DNA of 64,000 nucleotides from Dactylonectria macrodidyma (lineage: Eukaryota > Ascomycota > Sordariomycetes > Hypocreales > Nectriaceae). Shown here piece by piece: positions 44,712 through 56,169 of this stretch. Each line of letters begins with the position of its first letter. The first letter of the stretch is position 1. Under the pieces are notes generated by a model that was given only the letters and a program-made list of their open reading frames with translations, searched no databases and was not told the origin of the DNA. The stretch spans positions 310,001 through 374,000 of the forward strand of contig JAGMUV010000004.1 in the NCBI GenBank assembly GCA_020744425.1, written 5' to 3'. The position numbers and the translations under genes were made by a program.

Positions 44712-46202
44712 CTATACCCGATCCACGCTCCTCCGGCGGTTGCCCAATCCAATCTTGTCCTTGCCATCCATCCACGGCCGCAGGCACTCGGGCACGGCGA
44801 CGGTCATGTTCTCCTCGTCCCATCCGTTCTCCAGCAGCGCGGCCAGCACGCGCGGGACGGCGAGGGCGGTGCCGTTGGCCGTCCAGGGGAAGACGAGGCG
44901 TCCTCCGATGCGCACCCGCGTGCCTAGCCGCCGCGCCTGGTAGTCGGTGCACAGGCTCGCCGACGTCACCTCGCCCCAGCCGCCGTCGCGCCGCGAGGGG
45001 AAGAAGGCCTCCATGTCCACCTTGCGCGTCGCCGAGGCGCCTAGGTCGTGCGTTGGCATGGCTAGCACGCGGCAGTACAGGCCTAGCGACGATAGGATTT
45101 CGGTTTGGATGTCGAGCATCTCGTCGAGCGTCTCTACACCAGATCCTTCGTCGGGCGGCGTCCACGCAAACATCTCGACCTTGGTGAACTCATGTACCCG
45201 GTACAGGCCCTTTGTGTCGGCCCCGCGAGCTCCAGCCTCGGCGCGGTAGCACCGGGATACGGCGACGCGCTTGAGCGGCAGGTCCTCGGCGTCGATAGTA
45301 GTATTAGCCTTCATGCCTGCGAGGGCGATCTCCGAGGTGCCCGTCAGGCACATTTCCGGGACGCCGCGCTCGACGTCGGCGGGTGACTGAGCGATGGTAT
45401 ACACCTGCTGGTCGCCGCTCTCGTCTCTCGGCTGGAAGCCGCAAGCAGCGCCGATATGGCTGTACACCATACTAGGCGGCGACACCTGCGTCCAGCCGTG
45501 CCGCGTCGTCACGGCCAGCGCGTACTGCACCAGCGCCTGCTCCAGCTGGGCCGCCTCGCCGAGCAGGTAGTACCAGCCCCAGCCGGAAGCAGTAGCGGCG
45601 CCGGCAAAGTCGAACAGCCCCAGCTCGGAGCCGATGTGGACGTGCGAGCGCCAGATCGTGTCCTCCGGGGACTCGGTGAAAGTCGGCGGGCTGTTGATGT
45701 GCGTCAGCAGCTCCGGCTCGTCGCCGCGCGGCGTGTCGTCGCTAGTGAGGTTGGGGATCTCGAGGGCGAGCGCCTCCATCTGAGCCAGCGCCTGCGCCTC
45801 GCCCTTCTCGATAACCGCAAGGTCCTGCTTCAGCTGCCGTGCCTCATCCTGGATCTGCTCGCGGCTCATCAGGCGCACCTCGCGCAGGTCCTCGTCGCCG
45901 CTGCTAGTCGCCGGGTTGGCGAGCTGGCGCCTCAGCAGATTGGACCGCTCCCGCAGCGTCCGCCCTTGGCGCTGCAGGTCCTGGAACTGCTCGTGCAAGG
46001 CGACGATGAGAGCTGGATTCTGGGCTTGCCTTTTGTAGTTGCGCTCCAGGCACGTCCGCTCGTACAGCTCTGGGTTCTGGCGGATGTGCTTGATGTCGAC
46101 GACGGGCTTGGGCGCCGACGGCGGCCGCTTAACGTCGCCGAGGCCGCGCCGCAGCAGGGCCGGTGCGTTGCGGCACCGTAGGCGTAGTGGTATCCTGTTC
46201 AT
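44712..46202 (-). CDS. DIA4: Mitochondrial seryl-tRNA synthetase
   Basis: Single-exon gene, 496 residues from the ATG at 46202. The first ~30 residues are Arg-rich, without acids until about 24, as in a mitochondrial targeting peptide. A long helical-arm region (about 60-150) follows, then the class II catalytic core: motif 2 around RCYRAEAGARGADTKGLYR with HEFTKVEMF, and motif 3 in NGTALAVPRVLAALLE near the end. TGTSEIALAG matches the serine-binding TxE loop. It charges mitochondrial tRNA-Ser with serine and ATP. The cytosolic enzyme has a different N-terminus and a basic tail, absent here. An open frame continues upstream without an ATG. Confidence 0.93.
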   Translation of the reverse strand: MNRIPLRLRCRNAPALLRRGLGDVKRPPSAPKPVVDIKHIRQNPELYERTCLERNYKRQAQNPALIVALHEQFQDLQRQGRTLRERSNLLRRQLANPATSSGDEDLREVRLMSREQIQDEARQLKQDLAVIEKGEAQALAQMEALALEIPNLTSDDTPRGDEPELLTHINSPPTFTESPEDTIWRSHVHIGSELGLFDFAGAATASGWGWYYLLGEAAQLEQALVQYALAVTTRHGWTQVSPPSMVYSHIGAACGFQPRDESGDQQVYTIAQSPADVERGVPEMCLTGTSEIALAGMKANTTIDAEDLPLKRVAVSRCYRAEAGARGADTKGLYRVHEFTKVEMFAWTPPDEGSGVETLDEMLDIQTEILSSLGLYCRVLAMPTHDLGASATRKVDMEAFFPSRRDGGWGEVTSASLCTDYQARRLGTRVRIGGRLVFPWTANGTALAVPRVLAALLENGWDEENMTVAVPECLRPWMDGKDKIGLGNRRRSVDRV

Positions 46203-46676
46203 TGTGTGTTTTGCAGGCTCACGTTGAGCTTTGTCTTCATTATCGAGAACTCGCACGACCTTGACGTCGTTGGCAAGCTTTCGCTGTGGTGAGATGAGCC
46301 TCACAAAGTGGGTTTATGCAATTACCCGATCCCGACGCCGATCCGCAGCCCCGACTCCGATCATGAAGCCGGTGCAAAGCGCCCGCAATGGTTCTTGAGC
46401 CGGCATCATCCTACTGATATATCTGTCGAACAAAGAGGAGACTGCAAAGGGGGTATATTGGAAGAACAAGTCTAGTACATTTCTATGCTTTTAATCGTCG
46501 ACGTCGTTCATGAGTTGCAACATCCAGGCATTTTCATCGCCGACCCTTTCTGCTTCAACAACATCCATGTCCTTTGCGTGGATATTTTCCCCATCCAAAG
46601 TAGGGCCGATTGTCGTTGTAATCACGCCACCCATCAAGCGTGCAGCTGTCCAATCCTCGTAACCGACAAGCCGGTT
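46203..46676. other. Intergenic, promoter of the seryl-tRNA synthetase
   Basis: About 0.47 kb between two minus-strand genes. No gene or clear motif is supported. Confidence 0.5.
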
Positions 46677-48410
46677 CTACAGATATCCCCAGGTCCCCAG
46701 AGTCCAGGTGCCGTGGTGCCCTCCACCTCCTCGCGCGTAGCCCCCCGCAGTCATGCTCTGCCGCTGCTGGACCTTGACGTCAATGTCGCTTGGGCGAGAC
46801 GCTCCGTTAGCGCCCTGCTGCAGCCAAACCTCTCGGTCTATGAGAGCCATGGAGGGCATCTTCAATTGGCAGAGCAAGCTGCCTCCCGTCCATGGCCCTA
46901 GGGAGTGCAGCACGCGAAACTGCCCGTGTACTTGCGGCGGTGCTTCTCGATAACGTGCCACCTTGGCCTCGATTGGATCGTGCTCGGGGCGGGCATCTGC
47001 AGCGCCGCGGTTTGTCGTTTCTTGCTCGTCGCCAGTGCTAGCCCCTGATGGCGAGGTAGGACCGGATGCAGTTGGCGAGCCACTTGATCTCCGTTGTAGC
47101 TTTGGGTTGTTCCGTAGTTGATCCACGCCCTTGCCAGATACCGGTTCCCATCCTCTCTTTGCGACAATGGCCGTGATGTCGTCTATGATTCGCTGTTTAA
47201 TTCCAAGAATATTCGAGCAACCTCCTGTAAATATAATCCGAGACATGCAAATCGCCCGCACGTCCATTGGTAGCTGTAGAAGATGCTGGTAGACGAGCAG
47301 GTGAATGGGCAGCTCGTGGTCGTCGAAAGTCGCCTGCTGCACCAAAGGGTCGAAGAATGTGTCGTCGCAGACCTCTGCCAGTTTCTCAAAAGGGATTTCC
47401 AGGTTCGAAGGCGGACTGGTCGAGTTGATCGGCACATTGGCCACGCCAACCTGCAATGCGTCCTGTAATGACTCCGCCTCAGACTCGTCCTGCTCCTCTA
47501 CTGTTTCCAGTTGTGTCGACTCTCTTTGGGATGACCTGGCCGCGGATGCTCTGCACCACATCAAACGGCGGGCTATGTCGTCGCATTCGTCGAAGCTGAT
47601 GACCCTAGATTCATCTTCGGTGTCGTTTCCTCGCATCAACGTGTAGACAGCCTTGTAGAGCGTGTCCAATAGGAGCCTACCTCCTCTGATACTCCGTGTG
47701 CTCTTCACCTCGCGATACTCGTAGACACTCGTCACAACAGTCTCGGCCCAGCCCATGTCGATGACTAGGGCGGAACGAACGCCCGCAGAGACGGCTGACA
47801 TGACGGACGAGGCCATGAGAGAAACAGTGGGAGACTGAAACCGGGTAAACATGGTATCCAGCACAGCCGTTAATAGGGGTACCGGCACGGCTGAGTCCAA
47901 CACAAGCCCTAGCCTCCTAGGCCGGGAATCGATGAGTAGAAATCTAGTCTCACATGAGCATGTGCTGGGACGGGATGAGAGTAAGAAGGCTCACCTGGTA
48001 AAGGCATCTCGAACCACCCGTTCAAGATTATCCTGACATAGCCCCAAATCGACATCCCGCAAGTCGAACCTCCAAAACTCGTGCTCGGGCGCCCAATCCA
48101 GCCCAACCTGGCCCCTAGGCGCCTCCCAGCTCCTAAAGTCACCCACGCGACGCTGGCCCTCGGGGCCGCACTGCAGCGTCGCCTTGGGGCACGAGTCGCC
48201 GGCGAATCCTGCCCTCAGATGGCGCGACCCCAGCTCTATGACGACAATGTCATCGTCGGCGCGGATGGTCGACGGCGAGCCGTACGCGGAGGTGACGTTG
48301 CGACTCGGCGTGTGGGGGGTCGACGGGTCCCCCGAGCCGCCTTGAGTCGGCGCCGACCGGATGCTGGCCACGCTCCGGTGAGCAAGAGCCGGTCCTGCGC
48401 CAGAGGCCAT
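46677..48410 (-). CDS. arp10: Actin-related protein, Arp10-like dynactin subunit
   Basis: Two exons on the minus strand, 48410-47996 region (48410-47995) and 47943-46677; 560 residues. The N-terminal third has the actin-type start (IVVIELGSRHLRAGFAGD) after a disordered Ser/Thr-rich lead. Later motifs include ALVIDMGWAETVVTSVYEYRE and IFTGGCSNILGIKQRI, the second nucleotide-binding loop of actins. It is longer and more divergent than actin, like the fungal Arp10/Arp11 subunit (Neurospora ro-7) that caps the pointed end of dynactin and supports dynein transport. A low-complexity Ser/Pro/Gly insert lies near 430-470. The first exon is joined over a 51-nt intron that restores FTRFLLIDSRP. The ATG at 48410 has a GCGGCC context. 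The ssl2 gene is divergent, 369 bp away. Confidence 0.78.
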
Positions 48411-48779
48411 GGCCGCGGTATCAGAAGAAAGGGCGCGAGATAACACACAAAGAGCCGGCTTATAAGGCAGTGCTGGTCCTGGTGGTTGACGTCTTGATGC
48501 TCCTCATCCCCTTTGTTTGCCCTCCTGCTTTGGTGTTGGTAGGGCCAAAAGTGACGTCGGCGTTTGAAACGCCGATACGCCGATGCCCCCAGGGAACCTT
48601 TTTAGGGGATTTCAAGTTCTTACTCAGGCGACAGGGATCAGCGAGTACCCATTGTAGCACGTGCGTCGAGGCCAGCCATAGCCCCAGGGTACTTCGCCCA
48701 ACGCTCCTATCACCTCCAGCCTTTTGCAACCTTCGCCAGAGGCAGCTCAGTCTCTTCGAGCACCTTACATCCAACAGCC
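48411..48779. promoter_or_regulatory. Bidirectional promoter, arp10-like / ssl2
   Basis: Only 369 bp separate two divergent start codons, so both promoters lie here. AGTGACGTCGG near 48550 is a CRE-like site. Whether the two genes are co-regulated is not shown by sequence. Confidence 0.5.
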
Positions 48780-51323
48780 ATGGTTCTACCTAAGAGAAAG
48801 GCCCAGAGTGGAGCGCTTGGGTCCATGAAAGCCACCAAAAAGTCCACGCCGGCGTCAACGCCTCGAAGCATCGGTACCGAACCGCGTCCGAAACTGATCG
48901 ACTTCGACGAAGATGTGAACGAGGCTCAGAAGGAACAAGAGGAGGTCTTGGAGAGGGAAGCGGACGACTTTGTCAATTCTTGGGTCATATCTAGTGACCG
49001 GTTTCAATACCGGGACGAACCCAACCAGAAGACCTCGAGAAACGATCTAGGGCGCTTCTTTGGCCAGCGAGATTTCGCCTACCTGACCCTCAAAAAAGAT
49101 CATCAGAACCGTCCTATGTGGATCGATCCGATCAATGGTACCATCATCCTGGAGAGATTCAGTCCTTTGTCGGAGCAGGCGACAGATTTCCTCGTCACGA
49201 TCGCCGAGCCCAGCTCAAGACCAGCCTTCTTGCACGAGTATGCAGTCACTGCCTATAGTCTGTATGCGGCAGTCTCTGTCGGCCTGAACCCGCAAGATAT
49301 CATCAATACACTAGATAGATTCCTCAAAACCGAATTACCGCATACAATCCGCACCTTCATTGAGTCGTGTACAAAGAGCTATCGGAAAGTGAAACTGGTC
49401 CTAAAGAGCAATAAATATTTTGTTGAGAGCACGGATGCCGAAATTCTCCACATGCTCCTGAAGGATGAAGTTATTGGGAAGCTTCGACTGCCTGGCTCAA
49501 CCGATATTGTGACAACATTTGAGCCCATCGTTGGAGGACTTGTCATCCCCGGAACCAAGGACGCTGCGGGCGTCCAACAAGCCGACCTTCGTGATACTAC
49601 CAAGAAGATCACTGAAGGCGAAAAACCCGGAAAGGACGCCGAATTGTACGCTGCGCTGAATGAAGACGGCAGCGATGAGAAGGAAGCTGTTCACGCCTTT
49701 GAGGTCCCCGATGTTGCCGTCGAAACGGTCCAAAAGCGATGCCTGGAGCTCTCCTACCCCATCCTCGAGGAATACGACTTCCGCCGCGATTATACCAACG
49801 CTGACCTCGATATCGATCTACGCCCGAACACTCAGATCCGACCATATCAAGAAAAGAGTTTGAGTAAAATGTTCGGAAACGGTCGAGCGAAATCCGGCAT
49901 CGTTGTCCTTCCCTGTGGTGCTGGCAAAACCCTTGTTGGTATTACAGCTGCCTGTACTATTAAGAAGGGTGTCGTCGTTCTTTGTACTAGCTCGGTCTCA
50001 GCTGTGCAATGGCGTAATGAATTCTTGAAGTGGTCCAACATCAACCCTGACAGCATCACTACCTTCACTGCCGACAATAAGACCCAGTTTTCAGGTGGAA
50101 CTGGTATTATCGTGTCGACCTACTCAATGGTAACCAACAACCGCGAACGATCATCGGACTCAAAGAAAATCATGGACTTCCTACAAGGCCAAGAGTGGGG
50201 GCTGATGCTCCTTGACGAAGTCCATGTTGTGCCTGCGAATATTTTCAGACGGGTTATTTCCTCTATCAAATCACATGCCAAACTCGGTTTAACAGCGACC
50301 CTCCTCCGCGAAGATGACAAGATCTCACACTTGAATTTCCTTATAGGCCCTAAACTCTATGAAGCAAATTGGATGGAGTTATCGCAGCAGGGTCATATCG
50401 CAAGGGTTCAGTGTGCAGAAGTGTGGTGCCCGATGCCAACTGAGTTCTACAACGAATACTTGCAAGCTTCATCATCTCAGATGAAACGCACACTTGGGGC
50501 GATCAATCCTCAGAAATTTCAAGCTTGTCAATATCTCATTGACTATCATGAGAGCCGTGGGGATAAAATCATCGTCTTTTCGGATGAACTCTATGCATTG
50601 AAGTTCTATGCGCTAAAACTTGGTAAAGCCTTTATCTATGGTGCAACTGGACAAGAAGAACGAATTCGGATTTTGGAGAATTTTCAGCATAATCCTCTTG
50701 TTAACACACTCTTCCTCTCCAAGATTGGCGATACATCACTAGATCTTCCCGAAGCAACCTGTTTAATCCAGATTTCATCTCATTTTGGCTCACGTCGACA
50801 GGAAGCACAGAGACTTGGCCGGATTTTGCGGGCCAAACGGAGAAATGACGAAGGCTTTAATGCTTTTTTCTATTCCTTGGTTTCGAAAGATACTCAAGAA
50901 ATGTTCTACTCCTCAAAGCGCCAGGCTTTCTTAGTAGATCAGGGCTATGCATTCAAAGTCATCACACACCTGGCGGACGCAGACAAGATGCCCGACCTTG
51001 CATTTACTTCGACGTTTGAACGCCGCGAGCTGCTTCAGCGGGCGCTAGCTGACAACGAGAAGTTGACTGAGGAGGATATTGAGACTGATGATCTCTTCTG
51101 TGTGAGGCAAAAGGGCCAGCCAAGAAAGAAGGCCGACGGGTCTCGAGGCGCTGTTAGGCGAACGGCAGGTGTCCTGGGCGAGTTGGCTAGTGGACAGGAC
51201 ATGGCCTATGATGAGCAAAACAAGTCGGCTAACAGAGGATTGGCGAAGAACAAGAAAGGTGAGAAGAGCGCCTTTTTCAAGAAGATTTCAAGAGAAAAGG
51301 AGCGGATGAGAAAGAATGCCTGA
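48780..51323 (+). CDS. SSL2: TFIIH DNA helicase/translocase XPB (Ssl2/Rad25)
   Basis: Single-exon gene, 847 residues. It is the 3'-5' helicase-fold subunit of TFIIH that opens promoter DNA for RNA polymerase II and acts in nucleotide excision repair. An acidic N-terminus precedes the damage-recognition-like domain; the Walker A motif is [11 protein letters not shown] (~376-386), motif II DEVH (~479-482), motif [13 protein letters not shown], and motif [14 protein letters not shown]. Length and order match fungal homologues (about 800-850 residues). The C-terminus is Lys-rich. The first ATG in good context is used. It is followed on the same strand by a GEN1/Yen1-type nuclease gene 289 bp on. 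Confidence 0.97.
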   Translation: MVLPKRKAQSGALGSMKATKKSTPASTPRSIGTEPRPKLIDFDEDVNEAQKEQEEVLEREADDFVNSWVISSDRFQYRDEPNQKTSRNDLGRFFGQRDFAYLTLKKDHQNRPMWIDPINGTIILERFSPLSEQATDFLVTIAEPSSRPAFLHEYAVTAYSLYAAVSVGLNPQDIINTLDRFLKTELPHTIRTFIESCTKSYRKVKLVLKSNKYFVESTDAEILHMLLKDEVIGKLRLPGSTDIVTTFEPIVGGLVIPGTKDAAGVQQADLRDTTKKITEGEKPGKDAELYAALNEDGSDEKEAVHAFEVPDVAVETVQKRCLELSYPILEEYDFRRDYTNADLDIDLRPNTQIRPYQEKSLSKMFGNGRAKSGIVVLPCGAGKTLVGITAACTIKKGVVVLCTSSVSAVQWRNEFLKWSNINPDSITTFTADNKTQFSGGTGIIVSTYSMVTNNRERSSDSKKIMDFLQGQEWGLMLLDEVHVVPANIFRRVISSIKSHAKLGLTATLLREDDKISHLNFLIGPKLYEANWMELSQQGHIARVQCAEVWCPMPTEFYNEYLQASSSQMKRTLGAINPQKFQACQYLIDYHESRGDKIIVFSDELYALKFYALKLGKAFIYGATGQEERIRILENFQHNPLVNTLFLSKIGDTSLDLPEATCLIQISSHFGSRRQEAQRLGRILRAKRRNDEGFNAFFYSLVSKDTQEMFYSSKRQAFLVDQGYAFKVITHLADADKMPDLAFTSTFERRELLQRALADNEKLTEEDIETDDLFCVRQKGQPRKKADGSRGAVRRTAGVLGELASGQDMAYDEQNKSANRGLAKNKKGEKSAFFKKISREKERMRKNA

Positions 51324-51612
51324 GCATGCTGGTTTGTTTGTTTTAGTAGTATTATACCCTAGGAATCGGAGTTTTTATGTTAGTTCAGTCTCTAGTGAAA
51401 ATAAGTACACCAGTAGGTAGGTGTAGGCCAGTTTGACTACCTTACCTAAGTACATCGTGGGACGGCTGAAAGTCAACAGTGGTCACAGCGCTACAGAGGT
51501 AACCCCAGTGACGCGGGGCAGGCACATGCTGCTGAACGTCCATCGTGCAAGCAACCTCATCCTTCTCGACGACCGCGAAGCAGAACGGCCCCAGAGGCTG
51601 CACGCTCTCCAA

Positions 51613-54103
51613 ATGGGCATCAAAGGGTAGCTTCCCTCTCAGTGATTTGTTTTCATACACCATCCTGACCTTGGCAGGATCTACAACGAGATTGGCCGGG
51701 GCCAGCGAGTCTCCCTTTCGAAGCTCGCCGCCGACAGCTTCGTGAACTCAGGCCGCCCACTACGGCTCGCTGTTGATATTGCTATTTGGCAATTTCAAAC
51801 CCAAGCGGCCCGAGGTATGCGTTCTTCACTCTTTCTCTCGGAGACCATCCTGACAGTATCTAGGTGGAACCAATCCCGCCATTAGAACTCTCTTCTACCG
51901 CCTCAACCGCCTCCTCGGAACCCCAATCGAGCCGATTTTCGTCTTTGACGGTCCCAACAAGCCCGTGTTCAAGCGGAACAAGCGATCCGGTCGCGGTGAT
52001 GGCGTTGCCACTGCCCAGGCCAAACGATTGATCCGACTCTTCGGCTTCACCGTGCACGACGCACCAGGCGAGGCCGAGGCCGAATGTGCGCTCCTCCAAC
52101 AGCACGGGATTGTTGATGCCGTCCTCAGCGAAGATGTCGATACCATCATGTTTGGGTGCACTCGGACGCTGCGCAACTGGTCCGCCGAAGGCAAAGGCGG
52201 CAAGACGCCTACGCACGTATCGCAATACGATGTCGAGTCGATGAACATCAAGGAGCTGGGGCTCGGTCGCGAAGGCATGGTTCTTGTTGCTCTCATGTCT
52301 GGCGGTGACTATATGCCCGAGGGAATTCCTCGCTGCGGAGTAAAGGTGGCCTGCGAAGCCGCCAAGGCTGGCTTTGGCAAGTCTATTTGCCGACTTAAGG
52401 CATCGGACAAAGACGGCATTCAGGCGTGGCGAGAATCGCTGCTTCACGAGCTAAAAACAAACGAAAAAGGGTTCTTTAGGACGCGGCATATGGCGTTGGT
52501 AATGCCAGATGATTTCCCAAACCTCGAGGTCCTTCGTTACTACACCCATCCGGTAGTGTCCCCCATATCGAACCTCGATGCGATTCGTGACAAGTTCCTC
52601 AATCAAAAGCGGGATCTGTACCTCGAAGACTTGAGAGAGTTTACGAGAGAAACGTTTGACTGGGATTTCCGGATAGGGGCAATCAAGTTCATTCGTGTTC
52701 TTGGCCCAACCCTACTTGTCAAGAACATCCTCCAACAACCCGAGTGCACCCACCTCGAGAAGATCAAAGGCAGTAGATCACATTTCAGCACGGACAGCAC
52801 TCGCGAGCTGCGTGTCTCTTTCGTCCCGCAAGATGTTGTTCCCATCGATCTGTCAAAGGAAGTGGATGAGGACATTGCAGCTGGTCGTGGTGGGCTAGCT
52901 CTCAACAGCGACGACGAGTTTGAAGCGCCAGGCAACGGCTTACAGGCTAACGGAGCCCCTAAAGCTGGTGCAAAAAGCGTATACGATCCCGCAGAGCCGG
53001 AGCTAGCCTGGGTACTGGAGGCTGTTGCCAGGCATAGCCTGCCCGCTGCCGTCGAGGAATGGGAAGCTGCTGAAGCTGCCAAGGCTGTGAAAAAGGCACC
53101 TGCCAAGAAGAAAACGACTATTTCCAAGGCTAAGTGTGCTACCAGTATGCCGTCTGGGGCTCTCGGTAAATTTGTCCAAATTTCCAAGCTAGCGCCCAGG
53201 GATACGACCTCGAAGATCTCTAAAGATGCCGGAAGAGCCAAACCTGCTAGTTCATCCCTAACTCAGGCGACATCACGACGGCTACGAGTGCCCTCCCCGC
53301 TGGAATCAAGTAAGCACTCCACGCCCGAGACCAGGACCAAACCCGCTCCGGTCGAGCAGCCGACCCCTTGGACAATTGCCAGCTCACAAGCGACGCCTAG
53401 ATCCAGCGGCCCCCAAAGTCAGCAAGCGATTGTTATCTCGTCTAGCCCGCCCTGCTCGCCTTCCCCATCCCCTTGTCGTAAGCCCAGGGTCTTTGCCGCT
53501 TCTAGCCCAGAGGTGCCTGAGTCGGTTCGCTCAATATTGTCCTCGAGCGCTACTACGAAAGGGGTGAAGGAGAAGCCGAAGTTGAACGACGCAAAACCCT
53601 CGCAAAAATCGTTCGCATTAAACGCCCAGCCGGCGAGGCTGAAGCAGGCATCCATGGACGTTTTCACTACAAAGGTATCGAAGCCAAGCGCGAGTCAACC
53701 CACCATGAGAAGGCAGCCGACAGCCCAAGTCAAACCAAAGGCAGCCTCACAACTGATTGAAGAGTTTAACGAGTTTAGCGACTTAAGCGACTTCAACGGC
53801 GACTCATCGGACCTCGAGCCCCTTTCTGATCTCATCTCACGGTCTTCGATATCCCCGGCCAAGTGCCGCAACGAAGTCCCAAACACTCGGAACACCAGCC
53901 CCAGCCCAGCCCCCGTGCGGAAGAAGAAGCTGCTCATCCCGCGGACCAGCGCCGTGGGTTTCTTCAGAGAAGTCGAGGTCGACGCAGGCGAGCGCGAGGA
54001 TCGCATCGCTAGGGAGGATGCGTCGCTGCAACGCAGGGGCGTGCGAGGGCGCGTGGCGCGGATGAGCGAGGTTGAGGTTGTCGACTTGACACAAGATGAC
54101 TAG
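51613..54103 (+). CDS. YEN1: Holliday-junction resolvase GEN1/Yen1 (XPG family)
   Basis: Three exons: 51613-51626, 51678-51814, 51864-54103; 796 residues. Exon 1 is a 14-nt microexon coding MGIKG, the N-terminus needed by FEN1/XPG nucleases. Catalytic residues are visible: Asp38 (LAVDIAIW), Asp79 (VFDGP), Glu120/122/124 (GEAEAEC), Asp141/143 (SEDVD) and Asp199 (SGGDY). A chromodomain-like and helical part follows to about 480, then a long disordered Ser/Pro/Lys-rich tail, typical of the Yen1/GEN1 class and a site of cell-cycle phosphorylation in yeast. It cuts four-way DNA junctions in homologous recombination. Without the microexon the protein would lack its first motif, so gene finders may miss the true start. 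Confidence 0.9.
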
Positions 54104-54483
54104 TTCACACATGACTCGCATGGGATTTAATTTCTGGCGTTTGAAGGGAGGCGTTTTGGAAGACGGGGAAAATCTGCATGACGGACATGGGTTGATGAAC
54201 AGTTTTGAGATCAACGATTTTGACGACAGTGGCGAACTGGGCATATTACAATATGGAGTCTTTTGATATATAAATTTGTACACTTTTTGGTATCATTCCT
54301 TCGTCCAGTAATTATCTAACTTATACAATGGCCCGCCTAAACTCGGTATACCCAAGGTCTTTCACGAACGCCTTTGCCGCCGTTTTTTATATTATCCAAC
54401 CGTCGTTCCCTTCCATTTATAGGCCCTTTCTTTTTGTTTCTACAAAGATATATGACTCCAACACTTCCCCTAATAGGCGAAGT
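54104..54483. other. Convergent 3' flanks
   Basis: About 0.38 kb between the converging YEN1 and MGS1 genes. AT-rich near 54250-54460, probably polyadenylation regions. No gene seen. Confidence 0.5.
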
Positions 54484-56169
54484 CTATGCTGGCAAATCCG
54501 GATCCACCTCGGTGCCCAGGTCGCGGTCCTCGAGAAAGCGCCTCCCGACAAGCTCGTCGGGCAGGTATGTCTGGCTGACGCGGCCGTCGCGGTAGTTCGG
54601 TGGGTACTTGTACTCGGCGCCGTAGCCCATGTCGCGCATGAGGCGAGTCGGGGCGTTGCGGAGGTGCAGCGGCACGGGTAAGGCCGCGACGCCCGGCTCG
54701 CGGAGGGCGGCGTAGGCGTTGTTGAGTCCCCGGTAAGCCCGGGTGCTCTTGGGCGCGGCGCACAGGGCGACGGTGCAATGGGCCAGCGGGATGCGGGCCT
54801 CGGGCATGCCGATCTGCTGGGTGGCCGTGTATGCGGCCGTGGCGAGCGGCAGCAGGGTGTTGTCTGCCAGGCCGACGTCCTCGGAGGCGATGACGACCAT
54901 GCGGCGGGCGACGAAGAGCGGATCCTCGCCTGACTGCAGCATGCGGGCGAGGTAGTAGAGGGCGGCGTCGGCGTCGTTGCCGCGGACGGCCTTGTGGAAG
55001 GCCGAGATGGTGTCGTAGTGCTGGTCGCCGCCGCGGTCGTACACGAGCGTCTTGGTCAGGGCCGCCTTGATGTCATCCTGCGTGATGCCCTCGCGCGTCG
55101 TCAGCGACAGGGCGAGCTCGAGCAAGTTGAGGGCGGTACGGGCGTCGCCGTCGCTGAAGCGTGCTAGGTACGACACCATGGCGTCGTCGAGTAAGGGGGA
55201 CGGCGGGTAGACGGATGCCTCCTCGTCGAGGGCGCGCTTGAGGATGCGCACGATATCCTCGGTCGTGAGGGCCTGCAGTGTAAAGGTCCGGCAGCGCGAC
55301 AGCAAGGCATTAGCCACCTTGAACGACGGGTTCTCGGTTGTAGCGCCAATCAAGGTAACCGTGCCGGCCTCAACGGGGTTGAGGAAGACATCCTGCTGGG
55401 CCTTGTTGAAGCGGTGGATCTCGTCGCAGAAGATGATGGTGCGGCGGCCCGTCAGCTTGACGTCGTTGGCGGCTTCCTGGAACAGCTTCTTGACCTCGCC
55501 GACGCCGGTGCTCGTGGCGTTGAGCTCGATGAAGCGGCTGCCGACCATGTGGGCGATACACCGCGCAATCGTCGTCTTGCCCGTGCCCGAGGCGCCCCAG
55601 AGGATCATGGACGGCACGCGGTTGGACTCGATGAGCGACCGAAGCACGCCGTTAGGGCCAACGAGCTCTTGTCCAAAGACTTGGTCCAGCGTCCGCGGCC
55701 TCATGCGCTCAGCCAGCGGTGCTGACCGTTGCGTTTTTGTCTTCTTCAGCGCCCGGCCATCCGCGTCCTGCTCATGCCTGACCTCCTGAGCACCGTCCGC
55801 GTTCCCTCTAGCATCGTCCTTATCCCGCTCCTCAGCCGTCGCCTCCAGCTTCGCCCTCAGCCCGAGCCCGGATCCCGCGCCGGGGCCTTCCTCGAACGAG
55901 CGCTTCTTCCCAATCGCGGACTGCAGACCATTGAGGTTGAGGGGCGTCGTCAAGGCGCGGCCGTCAGGAGCCGTCTGCCGCTTCGGGGCCGGCGTGGAGA
56001 AGAAGGACGAGGCGGAGCGCTTCTGCGAGCCCGCTACCGGGGTCTGCGACTGCGGCGGCGACGGGTTCTTGTCCTTGTCGAAGAGGAAGCTCGTGCAGCC
56101 CGAGTCGATGTGGCTGTTGATCTCGGACGACTTGACCGGCCGGTTGCAGATGGGACAGTCGACGGCCAT
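54484..56169 (-). CDS. MGS1: Replication-fork AAA+ ATPase WRNIP1/Mgs1
   Basis: Single-exon gene, 561 residues. The N-terminus has a Rad18-type ubiquitin-binding zinc finger (C5, C8, H20, C25). After a disordered linker comes the clamp-loader-like AAA+ core: Walker A WGASGTGKTTIAR, Walker B IFCDEIHRFNKAQQD, sensor I GATTENPSF and SDGDARTALNLLE in the arginine/sensor II region. The C-terminal MgsA/RarA tetramerisation domain follows. It maintains stalled replication forks and binds ubiquitinated PCNA. Length matches fungal Mgs1. It converges with YEN1 and follows XPB, so three genome-maintenance genes are adjacent. Confidence 0.96.
   Translation of the reverse strand: MAVDCPICNRPVKSSEINSHIDSGCTSFLFDKDKNPSPPQSQTPVAGSQKRSASSFFSTPAPKRQTAPDGRALTTPLNLNGLQSAIGKKRSFEEGPGAGSGLGLRAKLEATAEERDKDDARGNADGAQEVRHEQDADGRALKKTKTQRSAPLAERMRPRTLDQVFGQELVGPNGVLRSLIESNRVPSMILWGASGTGKTTIARCIAHMVGSRFIELNATSTGVGEVKKLFQEAANDVKLTGRRTIIFCDEIHRFNKAQQDVFLNPVEAGTVTLIGATTENPSFKVANALLSRCRTFTLQALTTEDIVRILKRALDEEASVYPPSPLLDDAMVSYLARFSDGDARTALNLLELALSLTTREGITQDDIKAALTKTLVYDRGGDQHYDTISAFHKAVRGNDADAALYYLARMLQSGEDPLFVARRMVVIASEDVGLADNTLLPLATAAYTATQQIGMPEARIPLAHCTVALCAAPKSTRAYRGLNNAYAALREPGVAALPVPLHLRNAPTRLMRDMGYGAEYKYPPNYRDGRVSQTYLPDELVGRRFLEDRDLGTEVDPDLPA

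Noticed and set aside
45456..46181. Plus-strand frame of 241 codons
   Set aside because: Antisense shadow of the seryl-tRNA synthetase; Leu/Arg/Val-rich as expected for a reverse frame of a GC-rich gene.
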